DNA of 64,000 nucleotides from Anaerolineae bacterium (lineage in GTDB: Bacteria; Chloroflexota; Anaerolineae; Aggregatilineales; UBA3940): NCBI GenBank assembly GCA_016926255.1, contig JAFGOY010000067.1, positions 124,001-188,000 on the forward strand, read 5' to 3'. The translations under genes were made by a program, and so were the position numbers. Positions 1 through 8,552 of the stretch are shown piece after piece. Below the pieces are notes generated by a model. The model ran no database searches. It was not told the origin of the DNA and was given only the letters and a program-made list of their open reading frames with translations. Each line of letters opens with the position of its first letter. The stretch's first letter is position 1.

Positions 1-369
1 GAGCCATAAGCAGAACGCGACCGCCTCATACCAGGTCACGTTGACCCTGGGATTGGATACGTGTGGATAAGTTGCATCGGCTGGATCGTAACCTTTTTTA
101 TTATGTTCAAGCGCAGCATCACAATAACTCCACCACCGCCCATCACCATAGGCATAACCATCGTCGACAAAGGCATCGAACTGGGCGTTGGTTATGCAAT
201 ACCTCGCCATCTGGAAAGCTTCAACTTGATGTGTTCCCAGATTACCTTCTAACGTCACACTCCCCGCCGGGATATCGACCCACTTAAAAGGGGTATCAAA
301 CGTCATACAGAGAATATCCCGCACGGCTTGAGAGGGATCACGGGACGGTTCTGGCCCTGATTCGGTCAT
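1..369 (-). CDS. Formylglycine-generating-enzyme (SUMF1/FGE) domain protein, 5' part only
   Basis: Reading the minus strand from an ATG at 369 gives 123 codons that stay open to the window edge, so only the N-terminus is present. The peptide has the opening pattern of the FGE-sulfatase fold: a K-W-V-D-I-P-A-G-S-V stretch near residue 32, then F-Q-M-A-R-Y-C-I-T-N-A-Q-F, then a Trp pair and P-R-V-N-V-T-W-Y-E-A-V-A-F-C near the truncation. In this family the fold either makes formylglycine in sulfatases or, more often in bacteria, acts as a C-type-lectin-like module in signalling proteins. The catalytic cysteines would lie in the missing part, so activity cannot be judged. No signal peptide is visible; a cytoplasmic protein is likely. 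Confidence 0.8.
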   Translation of the reverse strand, partial: MTESGPEPSRDPSQAVRDILCMTFDTPFKWVDIPAGSVTLEGNLGTHQVEAFQMARYCITNAQFDAFVDDGYAYGDGRWWSYCDAALEHNKKGYDPADATYPHVSNPRVNVTWYEAVAFCLWL

Positions 370-686
370 CGGAACATCTCCTATCTGAATCGACCTTATC
401 CTGACAGCATCACATGTCTATTATAAGGGGGAAATCACACCGGCGGGTGATCACCCCTTCTCCCGGACATCACCCGCTCCCTGATCTCAGGCTCCCTTGT
501 TCCAAAAAACTTTATCTGTATAATCACTTATTAGAATGCCCTTTGCCGACTGACCTTATCGGATTTTGGGTCTGGCCGAAAACTTGAGGTTCGGCGGCGA
601 TGATTGATGCGTACCCGGCCCGCACTTCCGGACATCTTCCGACCGGTTGACAGTTGACACATAGTCTCAAGGAGTAAAAGAAACCT
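370..686. other. Intergenic region between divergent genes
   Basis: This 317-bp gap separates the minus-strand FGE-like gene from the plus-strand methyltransferase gene. It holds a good sigma-70-like promoter for the rightward gene at 497-524 and an AAGGAG ribosome-binding site at 669-674. I see no convincing small gene in it; the long minus-strand frame here is a shadow of the methyltransferase gene. Confidence 0.6.
497..524 (+). promoter_or_regulatory. Putative sigma-70-type promoter
   Basis: TTGTTC (497-502), a 16-bp spacer, and a perfect TATAAT (519-524). It lies about 160 bp before the GTG start of the methyltransferase gene and would leave a long leader. The -10 box is exact and the -35 box matches four of six positions. 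Confidence 0.5.
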
Positions 687-1937
687 GTGGCCGAAACCCT
701 CAGCAGCGGTGCAAGCTGTAGATTCTGTGGAAGCGATCTCCATTACACCTTTGTCGATCTGGGGATGTCGCCCCTGTGCGAAAGCTATGTAAGCCTTGAA
801 CAACTGAACCAGATGGAGCCGTTCTACCCGCTTCATGTGTTCGTCTGCGAGAAGTGCTTCCTGGTTCAACTGGAAGAGTACGTCAGCCCGGAAGAGATTT
901 TTAGCGACTATGCCTATTTTTCGGCTTATTCCGACTACTGGCTGAAACACGTCAGCGACTACACGGACATGATCACGGAACGCCTGAAGCTGGGAGCAGA
1001 CAGTCTCGTCGTCGAGTTAGCCAGCAACGACGGCTACCTGCTGCAATACTTCATTCCGAAGGGCGTCCCCATCCTGGGGATCGAACCGGCGGCGAACGTC
1101 GCAGAGGCGGCGGAAGCGCGGAACGTCCCGACGCTGGTGCGGTTCTTCGGCGAGGCACTGGCACGCGAACTGATCGCCGAAGGCAAACAGGCCGACCTGG
1201 TGATCGGCAACAACGTGCTGGCCCAGGTGCCCGACATCAACGATTTCGTGGAGGGGATGAAAATCCTGCTCAAGCCGCAGGGGGTGATCACGATGGAGTT
1301 TCCCCACCTGATGCGTTTGATGGCGGAAAACCAGTTCGACACCATCTACCACGAACACTTCTCCTATTTTTCCCTCATCTCGGTCGAGAAGATTTTCGCC
1401 GCGCACGGGCTGACGCTGTTCGACGTGGAAGAACTGCCCACGCACGGCGGATCGCTGAGAATCTACGCCTGTCACACCGAAGACACGAGCAAACCGGTCG
1501 GGCAGCGGGTGATCGATCTGAGGAACAGGGAAGAATCGGCGGGCTTTACCCGGATGGAAACCTACGACTCATTCTCCGAACAGGTAAAGGACACGAAGCG
1601 AAAGCTCCTTGATTTTCTGATCGAGGCCAAAAGTGAAGGTAAGTCTATTGCCGGGTACGGTGCACCGGGCAAAGGGAATACGCTGCTGAACTACTGCGGC
1701 ATCCGCACCGATTTCCTCGACTACACCTGTGATCGCAACCCTCACAAGCAGGGCATGTTCCTGCCCGGAACCCACATCCCGATCTTCCACCCCGACAAAA
1801 TCGAAGAAACGAAACCGGATTACGTGATGATCCTGCCCTGGAACCTGAAGGACGAGATCATGGCGCAGTTGAGTTTTATCCGCGATTGGGACGGAAAGTT
1901 CATCGTACCGATCCCGGAAGTGAAAATTTATCCCTGA
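687..1937 (+). CDS. SAM-dependent sugar C-methyltransferase
   Basis: A 416-residue protein with the three-part layout of NDP-hexose C-methyltransferases. An N-terminal zinc-binding domain has Cys pairs at 11/14 and 54/57. A Rossmann SAM-binding core follows, with the acidic motif around E110 (E-L-A-S-N-D-G-Y). The C-terminal domain carries G-Y-G-A-P-G-K-G-N at about 323-331. Relatives add a C-branch methyl to nucleotide-linked ketodeoxysugars, so the role is probably in surface-glycan or glycosylated-metabolite synthesis in the cytoplasm. The start is GTG, chosen for the AAGGAG 12 bases upstream. The next two genes, a nucleotidyltransferase and a deacetylase, support a sugar-modification operon. 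Family assignment is firm; the exact substrate is unknown. Confidence 0.9.
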   Translation: MAETLSSGASCRFCGSDLHYTFVDLGMSPLCESYVSLEQLNQMEPFYPLHVFVCEKCFLVQLEEYVSPEEIFSDYAYFSAYSDYWLKHVSDYTDMITERLKLGADSLVVELASNDGYLLQYFIPKGVPILGIEPAANVAEAAEARNVPTLVRFFGEALARELIAEGKQADLVIGNNVLAQVPDINDFVEGMKILLKPQGVITMEFPHLMRLMAENQFDTIYHEHFSYFSLISVEKIFAAHGLTLFDVEELPTHGGSLRIYACHTEDTSKPVGQRVIDLRNREESAGFTRMETYDSFSEQVKDTKRKLLDFLIEAKSEGKSIAGYGAPGKGNTLLNYCGIRTDFLDYTCDRNPHKQGMFLPGTHIPIFHPDKIEETKPDYVMILPWNLKDEIMAQLSFIRDWDGKFIVPIPEVKIYP

Positions 1938-1983
1938 CCCAGAAAAAGAGTATCCGGCAAGCGCGCTCAAGGAAGGGTAACCA

Positions 1984-2787
1984 ATGAAAGTCGTTCTGTT
2001 TTGCGGCGGATTAGGCATGCGGATGAGGGAGTTCTCGGAGAGAATCCCTAAACCAATGGTGACCATTGGATACCGCCCTATCCTGTGGCACGTGATGAAG
2101 TACTATGCCCACTACGGCCATAAAGATTTTATATTGTGTCTTGGCTACAAAGCCGACAGCATCAAAAGGTACTTCCTGGACTACGAGGAGACTCTCTCGA
2201 ACGATTTCGTACTGGCGCAAGGCGGGAAAGAAGTAGAACTGCTCAACAGCGACATCCACGACTGGCGGATCACGTTTGTCGATACCGGCCTGCACTCGAA
2301 CATTGGGCAGAGGCTGAAAGCGGTCGAGAAGTACCTGGAAGGCGAAGAGGTGTTCCTGGCGAACTACAGCGACGGCCTGACGGATATTCCGCTGCCGGTA
2401 TTGACCGACTGCTTTTTCGAGCACGGGAAAACAGCCTGCTGCATATGCGTCAATTCCACGCAGAGTTTTCACATCGTATCGGTGTCAGATGGCGATTCCC
2501 TGGTGCAGTCGATCCAGCCCATCGGGCATTCGAATATGTGGATCAACGGCGGGTTTTACGTCTTCGGAAAAGGCATATTTGACTACATTAAAGACGGGGA
2601 GGATTTAGTCGAGGAGCCTTTCAAACGACTCATCGAAGCCGGGGAACTCGTCGGCTACCGGTATGACGGGTTCTGGACGGCGATGGATACCTTCAAGGAC
2701 AAGCAGCGCCTGGACGATCTCTTCGGTTCCGGGCAGGCCCCCTGGCTGGTGTGGGAAACGAAACACGCCCCGGCAAGAAAGAAGTAA
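1984..2787 (+). CDS. Sugar-phosphate nucleotidyltransferase, RfbF-like
   Basis: A 267-residue protein close in length and pattern to glucose-1-phosphate cytidylyltransferase. The N-terminus has the nucleotide-binding signature G-G-L-G-x-R-x-R with the I-P-K-P-M motif (Lys23). It continues with P-I-L-W-H-V-M and L-G-Y-K-A-D, then N-Y-S-D-G as the metal-binding aspartate region. RfbF makes CDP-glucose, the entry to CDP-dideoxyhexoses. An RfbF-like role fits the adjacent C-methyltransferase, but nucleotide preference cannot be read from sequence alone. The ATG follows an AAGGGTAA ribosome-binding stretch, 46 bp after the methyltransferase stop. Confidence 0.87.
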   Translation: MKVVLFCGGLGMRMREFSERIPKPMVTIGYRPILWHVMKYYAHYGHKDFILCLGYKADSIKRYFLDYEETLSNDFVLAQGGKEVELLNSDIHDWRITFVDTGLHSNIGQRLKAVEKYLEGEEVFLANYSDGLTDIPLPVLTDCFFEHGKTACCICVNSTQSFHIVSVSDGDSLVQSIQPIGHSNMWINGGFYVFGKGIFDYIKDGEDLVEEPFKRLIEAGELVGYRYDGFWTAMDTFKDKQRLDDLFGSGQAPWLVWETKHAPARKK

Positions 2788-2792
2788 GGATA

Positions 2793-3434
2793 GTGCTCAA
2801 AACAAACTTCGAATCGATACACAGGGTGCTGTGTCTTGGCGCACACAGCGACGACATAGAGATCGGGTGTGGCGGGACGATCCTGAAGCTGATCGAGGAT
2901 CACCCGGACATCGAATTCTACTGGGTCGTGTTCAGCGGGTCGGCGCACCGGACGAAAGAAGCGGAAAGAAGCGCCAGCCTGTTCCTGGAGAACGTGAGCA
3001 AGAAACAGATTGTTGTCAAGGATTTTCGTGACGGCTTTTTCCCCTACGTTGGTTATGAGATCAAAGAGTATTTCGAAGAACTGAAACGCGCCTTTGTGCC
3101 CGATCTCGTATTCACCCACTACCGGCACGATCTGCACCAGGATCACCGCCTGATCTGCGAGCTGACCTGGAACACGTGGCGGGATCACCTGATCCTCGAA
3201 TACGAGATTCCCAAATACGACGGCGACCTGGGGCAGCCCAACTTCTTCGTGCATCTGAGCGAGGCGACCTGCCGCAGGAAGATCGCGGCGATCCATGAGG
3301 CGTTCGAGTCGCAGCGGGACAATCAGTGGTTCACCGAAGAGACCTTCCTGGCGATCCTGCGGCTAAGGGGGATCGAGTCGAATGCGCCGGAGAAGTACGC
3401 GGAAGGGTTCCACTGCCGGAAGATCGCGTGGTAG
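2793..3434 (+). CDS. PIG-L family deacetylase
   Basis: A 213-residue LmbE/PIG-L-type zinc deacetylase. The metal-binding motif A-H-S-D-D-I-E-I-G lies at residues 17-25 (His18, Asp20, Asp21), and the second motif, H-x2-D-x-H-x-D-H, at about 109-118. Members remove N-acetyl groups from GlcNAc-containing substrates such as lipids, mycothiol precursors or glycans. I chose the GTG at 2793, six bases after the upstream stop, because AAGTAAGGA lies directly before it. An ATG at 2751 would overlap the previous gene by 37 bp. The tight spacing argues for one operon with the nucleotidyltransferase. Deacetylase family is clear; substrate unknown. Confidence 0.88.
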   Translation: MLKTNFESIHRVLCLGAHSDDIEIGCGGTILKLIEDHPDIEFYWVVFSGSAHRTKEAERSASLFLENVSKKQIVVKDFRDGFFPYVGYEIKEYFEELKRAFVPDLVFTHYRHDLHQDHRLICELTWNTWRDHLILEYEIPKYDGDLGQPNFFVHLSEATCRRKIAAIHEAFESQRDNQWFTEETFLAILRLRGIESNAPEKYAEGFHCRKIAW

Positions 3435-3579
3435 GATTCGGATGCGCCCGGAGATAAATCCCTCCGATATCTCATTCAAACAGGATCGATAGAGACTCGT
3501 GCTCGCCGCGGTTTGACACCCAACCACGTCACGACTAAGATAAGCATGCGTCGCTCGCTCGGTTTGCCAGGGGTGCGTT

Positions 3580-6500
3580 ATGTCGCAGCAAAGCTACTCT
3601 CCGGAGTACCGCCATTCCTGGGCAATCATCATCGGCATCGACCAATACCAGGACCCCACAATCCGCCCATTAGATACCGCCGTTAAAGGATCCCGTGCCG
3701 TCGCCGCTCTATTGCGCGACGAGTTAGGATTCGAGTCCGAGCGGATCATTATCCTGACAAATGAAACCGCCACCCAGCGCGCCATCCGGCGTGCATTTTC
3801 CGATCCACTGGGCAACAGTGAGAAGGTCGGGCGCGATGACCGGGTGATCATCTACTTCGGCGGGCACGGCCTGACCTACGACACCGCCGAGGGGCTGATC
3901 GGCTGCATCGCTCCTTATGATATCGAGGGAAGCTACTGGGATACGGCGATCTCGATGGACGAACTGACCCGGCTCGCAAACCGGAGCCATGCCAAGCATG
4001 TCCTCTTTTTGATCGATGCCTGCTTCAGCGGCTATGCAACAGTACGCGAGGTCGGCAGGGGCGCACAGCGGCAGGTATCTGATTATCTCACGCGCTCGGT
4101 GCGGCAGGTCATCTCCGCCGGGACGCGCGATCAGGCTGTATCCGATCTATGGGGGCCGGGTCAACACTCTTTGTTTACCGGTTTCTTACTCCAGGCACTG
4201 CATGGCGCGATGCCCGCGCCGGGAGGTATTCTACGGGCATTCCATCTCGCGGGTTATCTGCAAGATCAGGTGGGGCAGCACTCGTATTCCCGGCAGACGC
4301 CGCAGTATGCGGCGTTGATGGGCAGCCAAGGCGGCGATTTCGTTTTCAGCGTGCGCGACGTGGTCGAGCTGCCCGACTGGCTTGTCAGCACCGTAAAAAG
4401 CACCGATCCGACGCAGCGCATGGTCGCGGTCAGCCACCTGTTGAAGATCGCACAGGGCGACGATCCACGGCTGGCGGATGTGGCAGTCGAGCAACTGGAG
4501 ATACTGGCAGACGACGAGAATCCACTGGTTAACTCATCAGCCCAGGCCGCACTGGAGCAGATTCTCCCCAGCCCGACGGTCAAACCGTCCGAGCGAGAGG
4601 AGCCTCTCGACCATGATACGCTCACCGGGCTGCGGCCTCCGGTGGAGATCAGCGAAGCGAGTATCAAACACGAACCGGAAGTACCTGCAATCGACGAGGC
4701 TCCGGGTTATGTCGAGGAAATTACGCCTGAGCCAGAGCCAGCCATCAGCAGGGTAGAACCCGACATACAACGACCGCCCGCGACACGACCCGCACCGGGA
4801 GTACCGGCAGCCAGGCCAGCGCATCAGGAGCCAAGACCGGCAAAACAGCGGCGGGGAATCCCGGTCTGGGCATGGGTGGCTGCCGCCTTCGTCGGCGTGG
4901 CGACGGTGATTGGGGCAATCGTGGTCGTTCCGCCCATTATCGATTTTATATTTGGTGGTGCCGCGACTGAAGAACCTGTTTCGGTATATGAGCCACATGG
5001 CACACAGGAACCAGCAGGTATTGGCGCGGAAATATCACCCATCGAGGGGTCGACGGAAGAAGAGCCACCACAAGGTGAACCAGCCGGAGGTGCACTGACC
5101 AACGACCCAGCCATGCCCCTATATATATCCAATACAGATGTGGGAACTCCCCAACAATGGAGTCCCTTCTTTTCAGGGGATTATATTACGTCCGGAACGG
5201 TTGGACTGGTATACGAGCCTCTCTTCCTGTATGACCCGATGAAAGATGAAATGATCCCTTTCCTGGCCAAGACTGCCGAATGGAGCGATGCAAATACGTA
5301 TCTTTTGATATTGCGCGAGGGCATTACCTGGACTGATGGAGAGCCGCTGACGGCTTTGGACGTGGCGTTTACGTTTGATATAGCCCCGACCTATGACTTG
5401 TGGTACAGCCCGGTGTGGAATTATCTCGTCGATGTGGAGGTTCTGGACGATGTAACCCTGCAGTTTACATTCAATGATCCGCTCTACCAGGATTGGGCCT
5501 ATCATCTCTACAATATCCCGATCGTGCCTGAACACATCTGGGCTGGCAGCGATGAGGATGAGATCTATGGGGAATTTCATACAAACCCGATTGGATCAGG
5601 TGCCTATCTGTATGATTCCCACACCGATGACACCAATGTCTGGGTTCGGAACCTGGATTGGTGGGGCATTGACGTGTTTGGCCCACCAGCCCCAACCCAT
5701 ATCGTTAATATCGCTGTAGCAAATGACAGTTTCCTCGCAATGCAGCTGGCCGGAGAACTGGATATCAGCAATCGTTTCCTGCCCGAAGCATCCTCGCTAT
5801 CCGCTGAGGGTTCGATATTAACCTACTATCATGAGCCGCCGTATATGGTTCCGGGCAACACGACAGTTCTATTCATGAATACAACCAAAGCCCCGCTAGA
5901 TGATTCGCGAGTCAGGCGGGCACTGGCGTATGCCATCGACTCCTATCAGATTGTCGATTATGCATATTCAGACCTTGTACTAACTGCCAGCCCATCCGGG
6001 TTGCCGCCGCATCTATACAGGTATATCGATCAGGACATAGAGAGCCTCTACGATCCCGAAGTCGCCATTCAACTCCTGGCTGAAGCTGGTTACGTTGATA
6101 CTGATGGTGATGGCTATGTCAATGGAATGGATAAAATAAGCATCAGCTGTCCAAGTGGTTGGACAGGTTGGGAGGCGGCGATTAACGTCATCGCGGACAA
6201 CGCCCGCAAAGTCGGGATTAATGTTGTCGTTGAGACACTTGACTACCAACTCTGGCGAACCGAACTCGCATACGGAACCTTCGACATGACTTTGAACAAT
6301 CAGACAGGGATGAGCAATACGCCCTGGACACTGTATGATTACATATTCAAACACCCGATCCAGGATGAAATGTGGAGTGGAAACTACGGCAGATATGACA
6401 ATGAACAATTATTCTACTGGGTGGATGAACTGGCCCGGATACCCTACGAGGACACAGCCAGCACACAAATGGGTTCATCGGCCATACAAGAAATGACGCT

Positions 6501-6675
6501 GACCGAGATGCCGGTTATTCCGCTGTGGTATACGAGTGTGTCAGCGCAATACACCGAGACCCGCTGGACAAACTGGCCATCGGAAGACGGGCCGAATATT
6601 GTCCCTTCGACCTGGCCGGGCTACTGGCAGACAGGCGGTTTGATGATGCTCATCAACCTGGAACCGGCGCGATAA
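3580..6675 (+). CDS. Caspase-HEAT-TM-solute-binding (SBP_bac_5) fusion receptor
   Basis: A 1031-residue multidomain protein. Residues ~10-255 form a caspase-like (peptidase C14) domain with both catalytic motifs: His96 in F-G-G-H-G and Cys148 in I-D-A-C-F-S-G. Residues ~262-330 resemble one or two HEAT-like helical repeats. A Pro/Glu-rich linker leads to a single membrane helix at ~428-460, flanked by K-Q-R-R before it and acidic residues after it, so N-in/C-out by the positive-inside rule. Residues ~506-1031 are a nearly complete family-5 extracellular solute-binding domain, with V-Y-E-P-L, L-R-E-G-I-T-W and D-G-E-P-L-T-A-L-D-V. No permease or ATPase gene is nearby, so the binding domain probably senses rather than transports. 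The frame is continuous through both domain borders; there is no sign of an assembly join. Ligand and protease target unknown. Confidence 0.93.
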   Translation: MSQQSYSPEYRHSWAIIIGIDQYQDPTIRPLDTAVKGSRAVAALLRDELGFESERIIILTNETATQRAIRRAFSDPLGNSEKVGRDDRVIIYFGGHGLTYDTAEGLIGCIAPYDIEGSYWDTAISMDELTRLANRSHAKHVLFLIDACFSGYATVREVGRGAQRQVSDYLTRSVRQVISAGTRDQAVSDLWGPGQHSLFTGFLLQALHGAMPAPGGILRAFHLAGYLQDQVGQHSYSRQTPQYAALMGSQGGDFVFSVRDVVELPDWLVSTVKSTDPTQRMVAVSHLLKIAQGDDPRLADVAVEQLEILADDENPLVNSSAQAALEQILPSPTVKPSEREEPLDHDTLTGLRPPVEISEASIKHEPEVPAIDEAPGYVEEITPEPEPAISRVEPDIQRPPATRPAPGVPAARPAHQEPRPAKQRRGIPVWAWVAAAFVGVATVIGAIVVVPPIIDFIFGGAATEEPVSVYEPHGTQEPAGIGAEISPIEGSTEEEPPQGEPAGGALTNDPAMPLYISNTDVGTPQQWSPFFSGDYITSGTVGLVYEPLFLYDPMKDEMIPFLAKTAEWSDANTYLLILREGITWTDGEPLTALDVAFTFDIAPTYDLWYSPVWNYLVDVEVLDDVTLQFTFNDPLYQDWAYHLYNIPIVPEHIWAGSDEDEIYGEFHTNPIGSGAYLYDSHTDDTNVWVRNLDWWGIDVFGPPAPTHIVNIAVANDSFLAMQLAGELDISNRFLPEASSLSAEGSILTYYHEPPYMVPGNTTVLFMNTTKAPLDDSRVRRALAYAIDSYQIVDYAYSDLVLTASPSGLPPHLYRYIDQDIESLYDPEVAIQLLAEAGYVDTDGDGYVNGMDKISISCPSGWTGWEAAINVIADNARKVGINVVVETLDYQLWRTELAYGTFDMTLNNQTGMSNTPWTLYDYIFKHPIQDEMWSGNYGRYDNEQLFYWVDELARIPYEDTASTQMGSSAIQEMTLTEMPVIPLWYTSVSAQYTETRWTNWPSEDGPNIVPSTWPGYWQTGGLMMLINLEPAR

Positions 6676-6719
6676 AAGCAAACCAGATCACGGATATACA
6701 GCCGGGTAGGAACTATCAC

Positions 6720-7109
6720 CTATCCGGCTTTGTTTTCTCCATGCGACATCTTATGTACAATCCACCAGGTGCCGTCGATCTTCATCATGTGGAAGTAGTC
6801 GATATAGCGAACGGTCTGGCATTCGATGCGCAGCTTGACTGAGGCAAAGTTGCCCGTCACGTCAACGCTATAGAACTCAGTTTCCCACTCAAGATCGGGG
6901 TTACGATCTTTCGGATCGTAAAACAAGAGATATTCATCCCGGGTTATGATGCGCGGCTGGCCGGACTCGTCGAGGATCATGAAGCGCCAGTCAGGATGCA
7001 GAATCGGCTCGTAGTACTTCGCGTCGTGTTTTGCATGGCCCTCGTGGTAGTAGTCGAGGATCGCCTGCTTGATCGCCTGCACCTCGGCTGTGATATCGTC
7101 TGTATACAT
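6720..7109 (-). CDS. SnoaL/DUF4440-like NTF2-fold protein
   Basis: A 129-residue protein with the NTF2-like pattern. An N-terminal helix is followed by H-D-A-K-Y-Y-E-P-I-L-H-P-D-W-R-F and a strand-rich second half ending in D-G-T-W-W-I-V-H. Relatives include small polyketide cyclases, ketosteroid-isomerase-like proteins and stand-alone domains of unknown role. No catalytic assignment is possible here. I chose the inner ATG at 7109, which has a GGGAAAGG stretch upstream, over an open extension to 7223. That extension runs through a repeated intergenic hairpin and has no family resemblance. Cytoplasmic, probably monocistronic. Confidence 0.75.
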   Translation of the reverse strand: MYTDDITAEVQAIKQAILDYYHEGHAKHDAKYYEPILHPDWRFMILDESGQPRIITRDEYLLFYDPKDRNPDLEWETEFYSVDVTGNFASVKLRIECQTVRYIDYFHMMKIDGTWWIVHKMSHGENKAG

Positions 7110-7168
7110 GGATTCGCCTTTCCCTAACATCTGAGAAAACGCCAAACTCAAGACTGGCGGACGGCACC

Positions 7169-7195
7169 GGGCAGGGACAAGTCCTGCCCCTACCG
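7169..7195. repeat. Intergenic hairpin repeat, GGGCAGGGACAAG type, copy 1
   Basis: The sequence GGGCAGGG-ACAAG-TCCTGCCC followed by CTACCG forms a short stem-loop. A close relative with GGGTAGGG arms and the same ACAAG loop occurs at 17441-17470. Both are intergenic. No function can be read from the sequence. Confidence 0.6.
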
Positions 7196-7259
7196 CCGAT
7201 CTCTTTGTCAAAATATGTTTCAAACCAGCGACGACAGGAAAGCCCGATATTCCAGGGTG

Positions 7260-8114
7260 TCAGGGCACCACGTAGCCCGAAATCGTGATCTGCCCCCCGC
7301 CGATCGTCACCGCCGTGAAGTACACTTCCGACCCCGATTGATCCTCGACCTGACCGGTCATCACCATTTCGACAGCGGTCGTCAGTCCGGTCAGGATTTC
7401 CGGCGGCACCGAACGACCCGCAGCCTGGGCGCTGACGAGCGTCACATCGATATCGCCCGTGCCATCGACCGAAACGGCGAAGACCGCGTCGGCGGATGCG
7501 GTGCGATTGGTGCCGGGAATCTGGAAGACGAAGGTCACCTTGATCTGCCCGTTGGAGAATGAGACTTCGATGTCCTGGATGTTCTGACCATAGCCGCTGG
7601 CAGACAAAGCCCTTTCAATCGCCGCCTCGATCTCTGCCTCAGACGCAGTGACGTTAAACGGCACATTCGGGCCAAGCGCGTAAGCCTGCTCCCAGGCATC
7701 GAGAAGTTCCTGGCCGGTGCCAGCATAAGCGGTGAAATCGACCGGCTCGGCAGGGACTTCGGGTTCTTCTTCGACCGGCTCTTCGGCTTCTTCCTCGACA
7801 GTTTCCTCGACCACTTCCTCTGCCGGTTCTTCGACTTCCTCAGCGGTACTTTCTTCAGATTCCTCCGCCGGTTCCTCGGCGACTTCTTCTTCCACCGCTT
7901 CTTCTTCTGCCGGTTCCTCGGCGAGCACTTCGGCAGGTTCGACCGGCGTCGCGGTGACGATGATCACCTCCGGTTCGGGGGTCGGCTCACTGACCGACAT
8001 GTCACCGGTTTCTTCCTGCTCCTGTTCAGGGGGTGCGCTCTCACCACCGGCCAGGGCACAGCCCGTTACCAGTATCGCGGCCAGTATAATCAGTAGAATA
8101 TGCTGTCTCTTCAT
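7260..8114 (-). CDS. Lipoprotein with Glu/Pro-rich linker
   Basis: A 284-residue predicted lipoprotein. Residues 1-19 are a signal peptide ending in the lipobox L-V-T-G-C (Cys19). Residues ~28-125 are a low-complexity Glu/Pro/Val-rich spacer that would hold the rest away from the membrane. The C-terminal ~150 residues form a compact alpha/beta domain I do not recognise. It has a regular strand pattern, including Q-D-I-E-V-S-F-S-N-G-Q-I-K-V-T-F and D-I-D-V-T-L-V-S-A-Q, that resembles lipid- or small-molecule-binding lipoproteins. The ATG at 8114 is preferred to an upstream one at 8135 because GGAGGAAGG sits just before it. Confidence 0.75.
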   Translation of the reverse strand: MKRQHILLIILAAILVTGCALAGGESAPPEQEQEETGDMSVSEPTPEPEVIIVTATPVEPAEVLAEEPAEEEAVEEEVAEEPAEESEESTAEEVEEPAEEVVEETVEEEAEEPVEEEPEVPAEPVDFTAYAGTGQELLDAWEQAYALGPNVPFNVTASEAEIEAAIERALSASGYGQNIQDIEVSFSNGQIKVTFVFQIPGTNRTASADAVFAVSVDGTGDIDVTLVSAQAAGRSVPPEILTGLTTAVEMVMTGQVEDQSGSEVYFTAVTIGGGQITISGYVVP

Positions 8115-8135
8115 GCCTTCCTCCGATAATGGCAT

Positions 8136-8396
8136 TTACTCTTTACACTCGTCCAGTTCAAGATGTGATCTATCACAATAGGGCGGCGTCCCGGTATGCT
8201 TGCAGCGGCACAGCTTCAAGCGCCGTGCCCGGTCGACTTCGAATTTCAACGGGGAGAATATGCCTTCCTCTCTATGCGAACTGTCACAAAACGGCTGATT
8301 CTGAGATCGACCGCAGCGGCAGTACCAATATTCGCCTGGCTCCAAATCCAGAAAGATCGGTTTACAGTCTGCAATTTTTGGTTCCTGTTTTGACAT
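8136..8396 (-). CDS. Double CDGSH iron-sulfur domain protein
   Basis: An 86-residue protein with two copies of the CDGSH 2Fe-2S-binding motif: C-R-C-G-R-S-x3-P-F-C-D-S-S-H and C-R-C-K-H-T-x3-P-Y-C-D-R-S-H. Each copy supplies three Cys and one His to a labile cluster. Bacterial proteins of this size resemble the two-cluster, soluble CISD3 type, with roles in iron/redox handling that are poorly defined. The start at 8396 is the methionine just before the conserved region. The gene ends about 20 bp before the next minus-strand gene, so the two could be co-transcribed. Confidence 0.85.
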   Translation of the reverse strand: MSKQEPKIADCKPIFLDLEPGEYWYCRCGRSQNQPFCDSSHREEGIFSPLKFEVDRARRLKLCRCKHTGTPPYCDRSHLELDECKE

Positions 8397-8494
8397 TATC
8401 CTCGCTCCTGCTATCGTTTTCTGCGCCTGTAACAAGTACGCCTTTCCAACTTTTCAGCATAGCATAAGAACCAGTCAGGTCAAAGAGAGGATAA

Positions 8495-8520
8495 AACAAA
8501 AAGAGGGGGCGGCCCCCCTC
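8495..8520 (-). terminator. Rho-independent terminator of the FHA gene
   Basis: On the minus strand a GC-only stem (GAGGGGG / CCCCCTC type, 8503-8520) is followed at once by a TTTTTGTTTT run. It lies 33 bp past the stop codon of the FHA-domain gene. Confidence 0.8.
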
Positions 8521-8552
8521 AATTGCATTACAGTCCTATCACAACGATTGAT

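Noticed and set aside
7732-8181. Ser/Thr-rich plus-strand frame
   Set aside because: It is the reverse complement of the Glu/Pro-rich linker of the lipoprotein gene.
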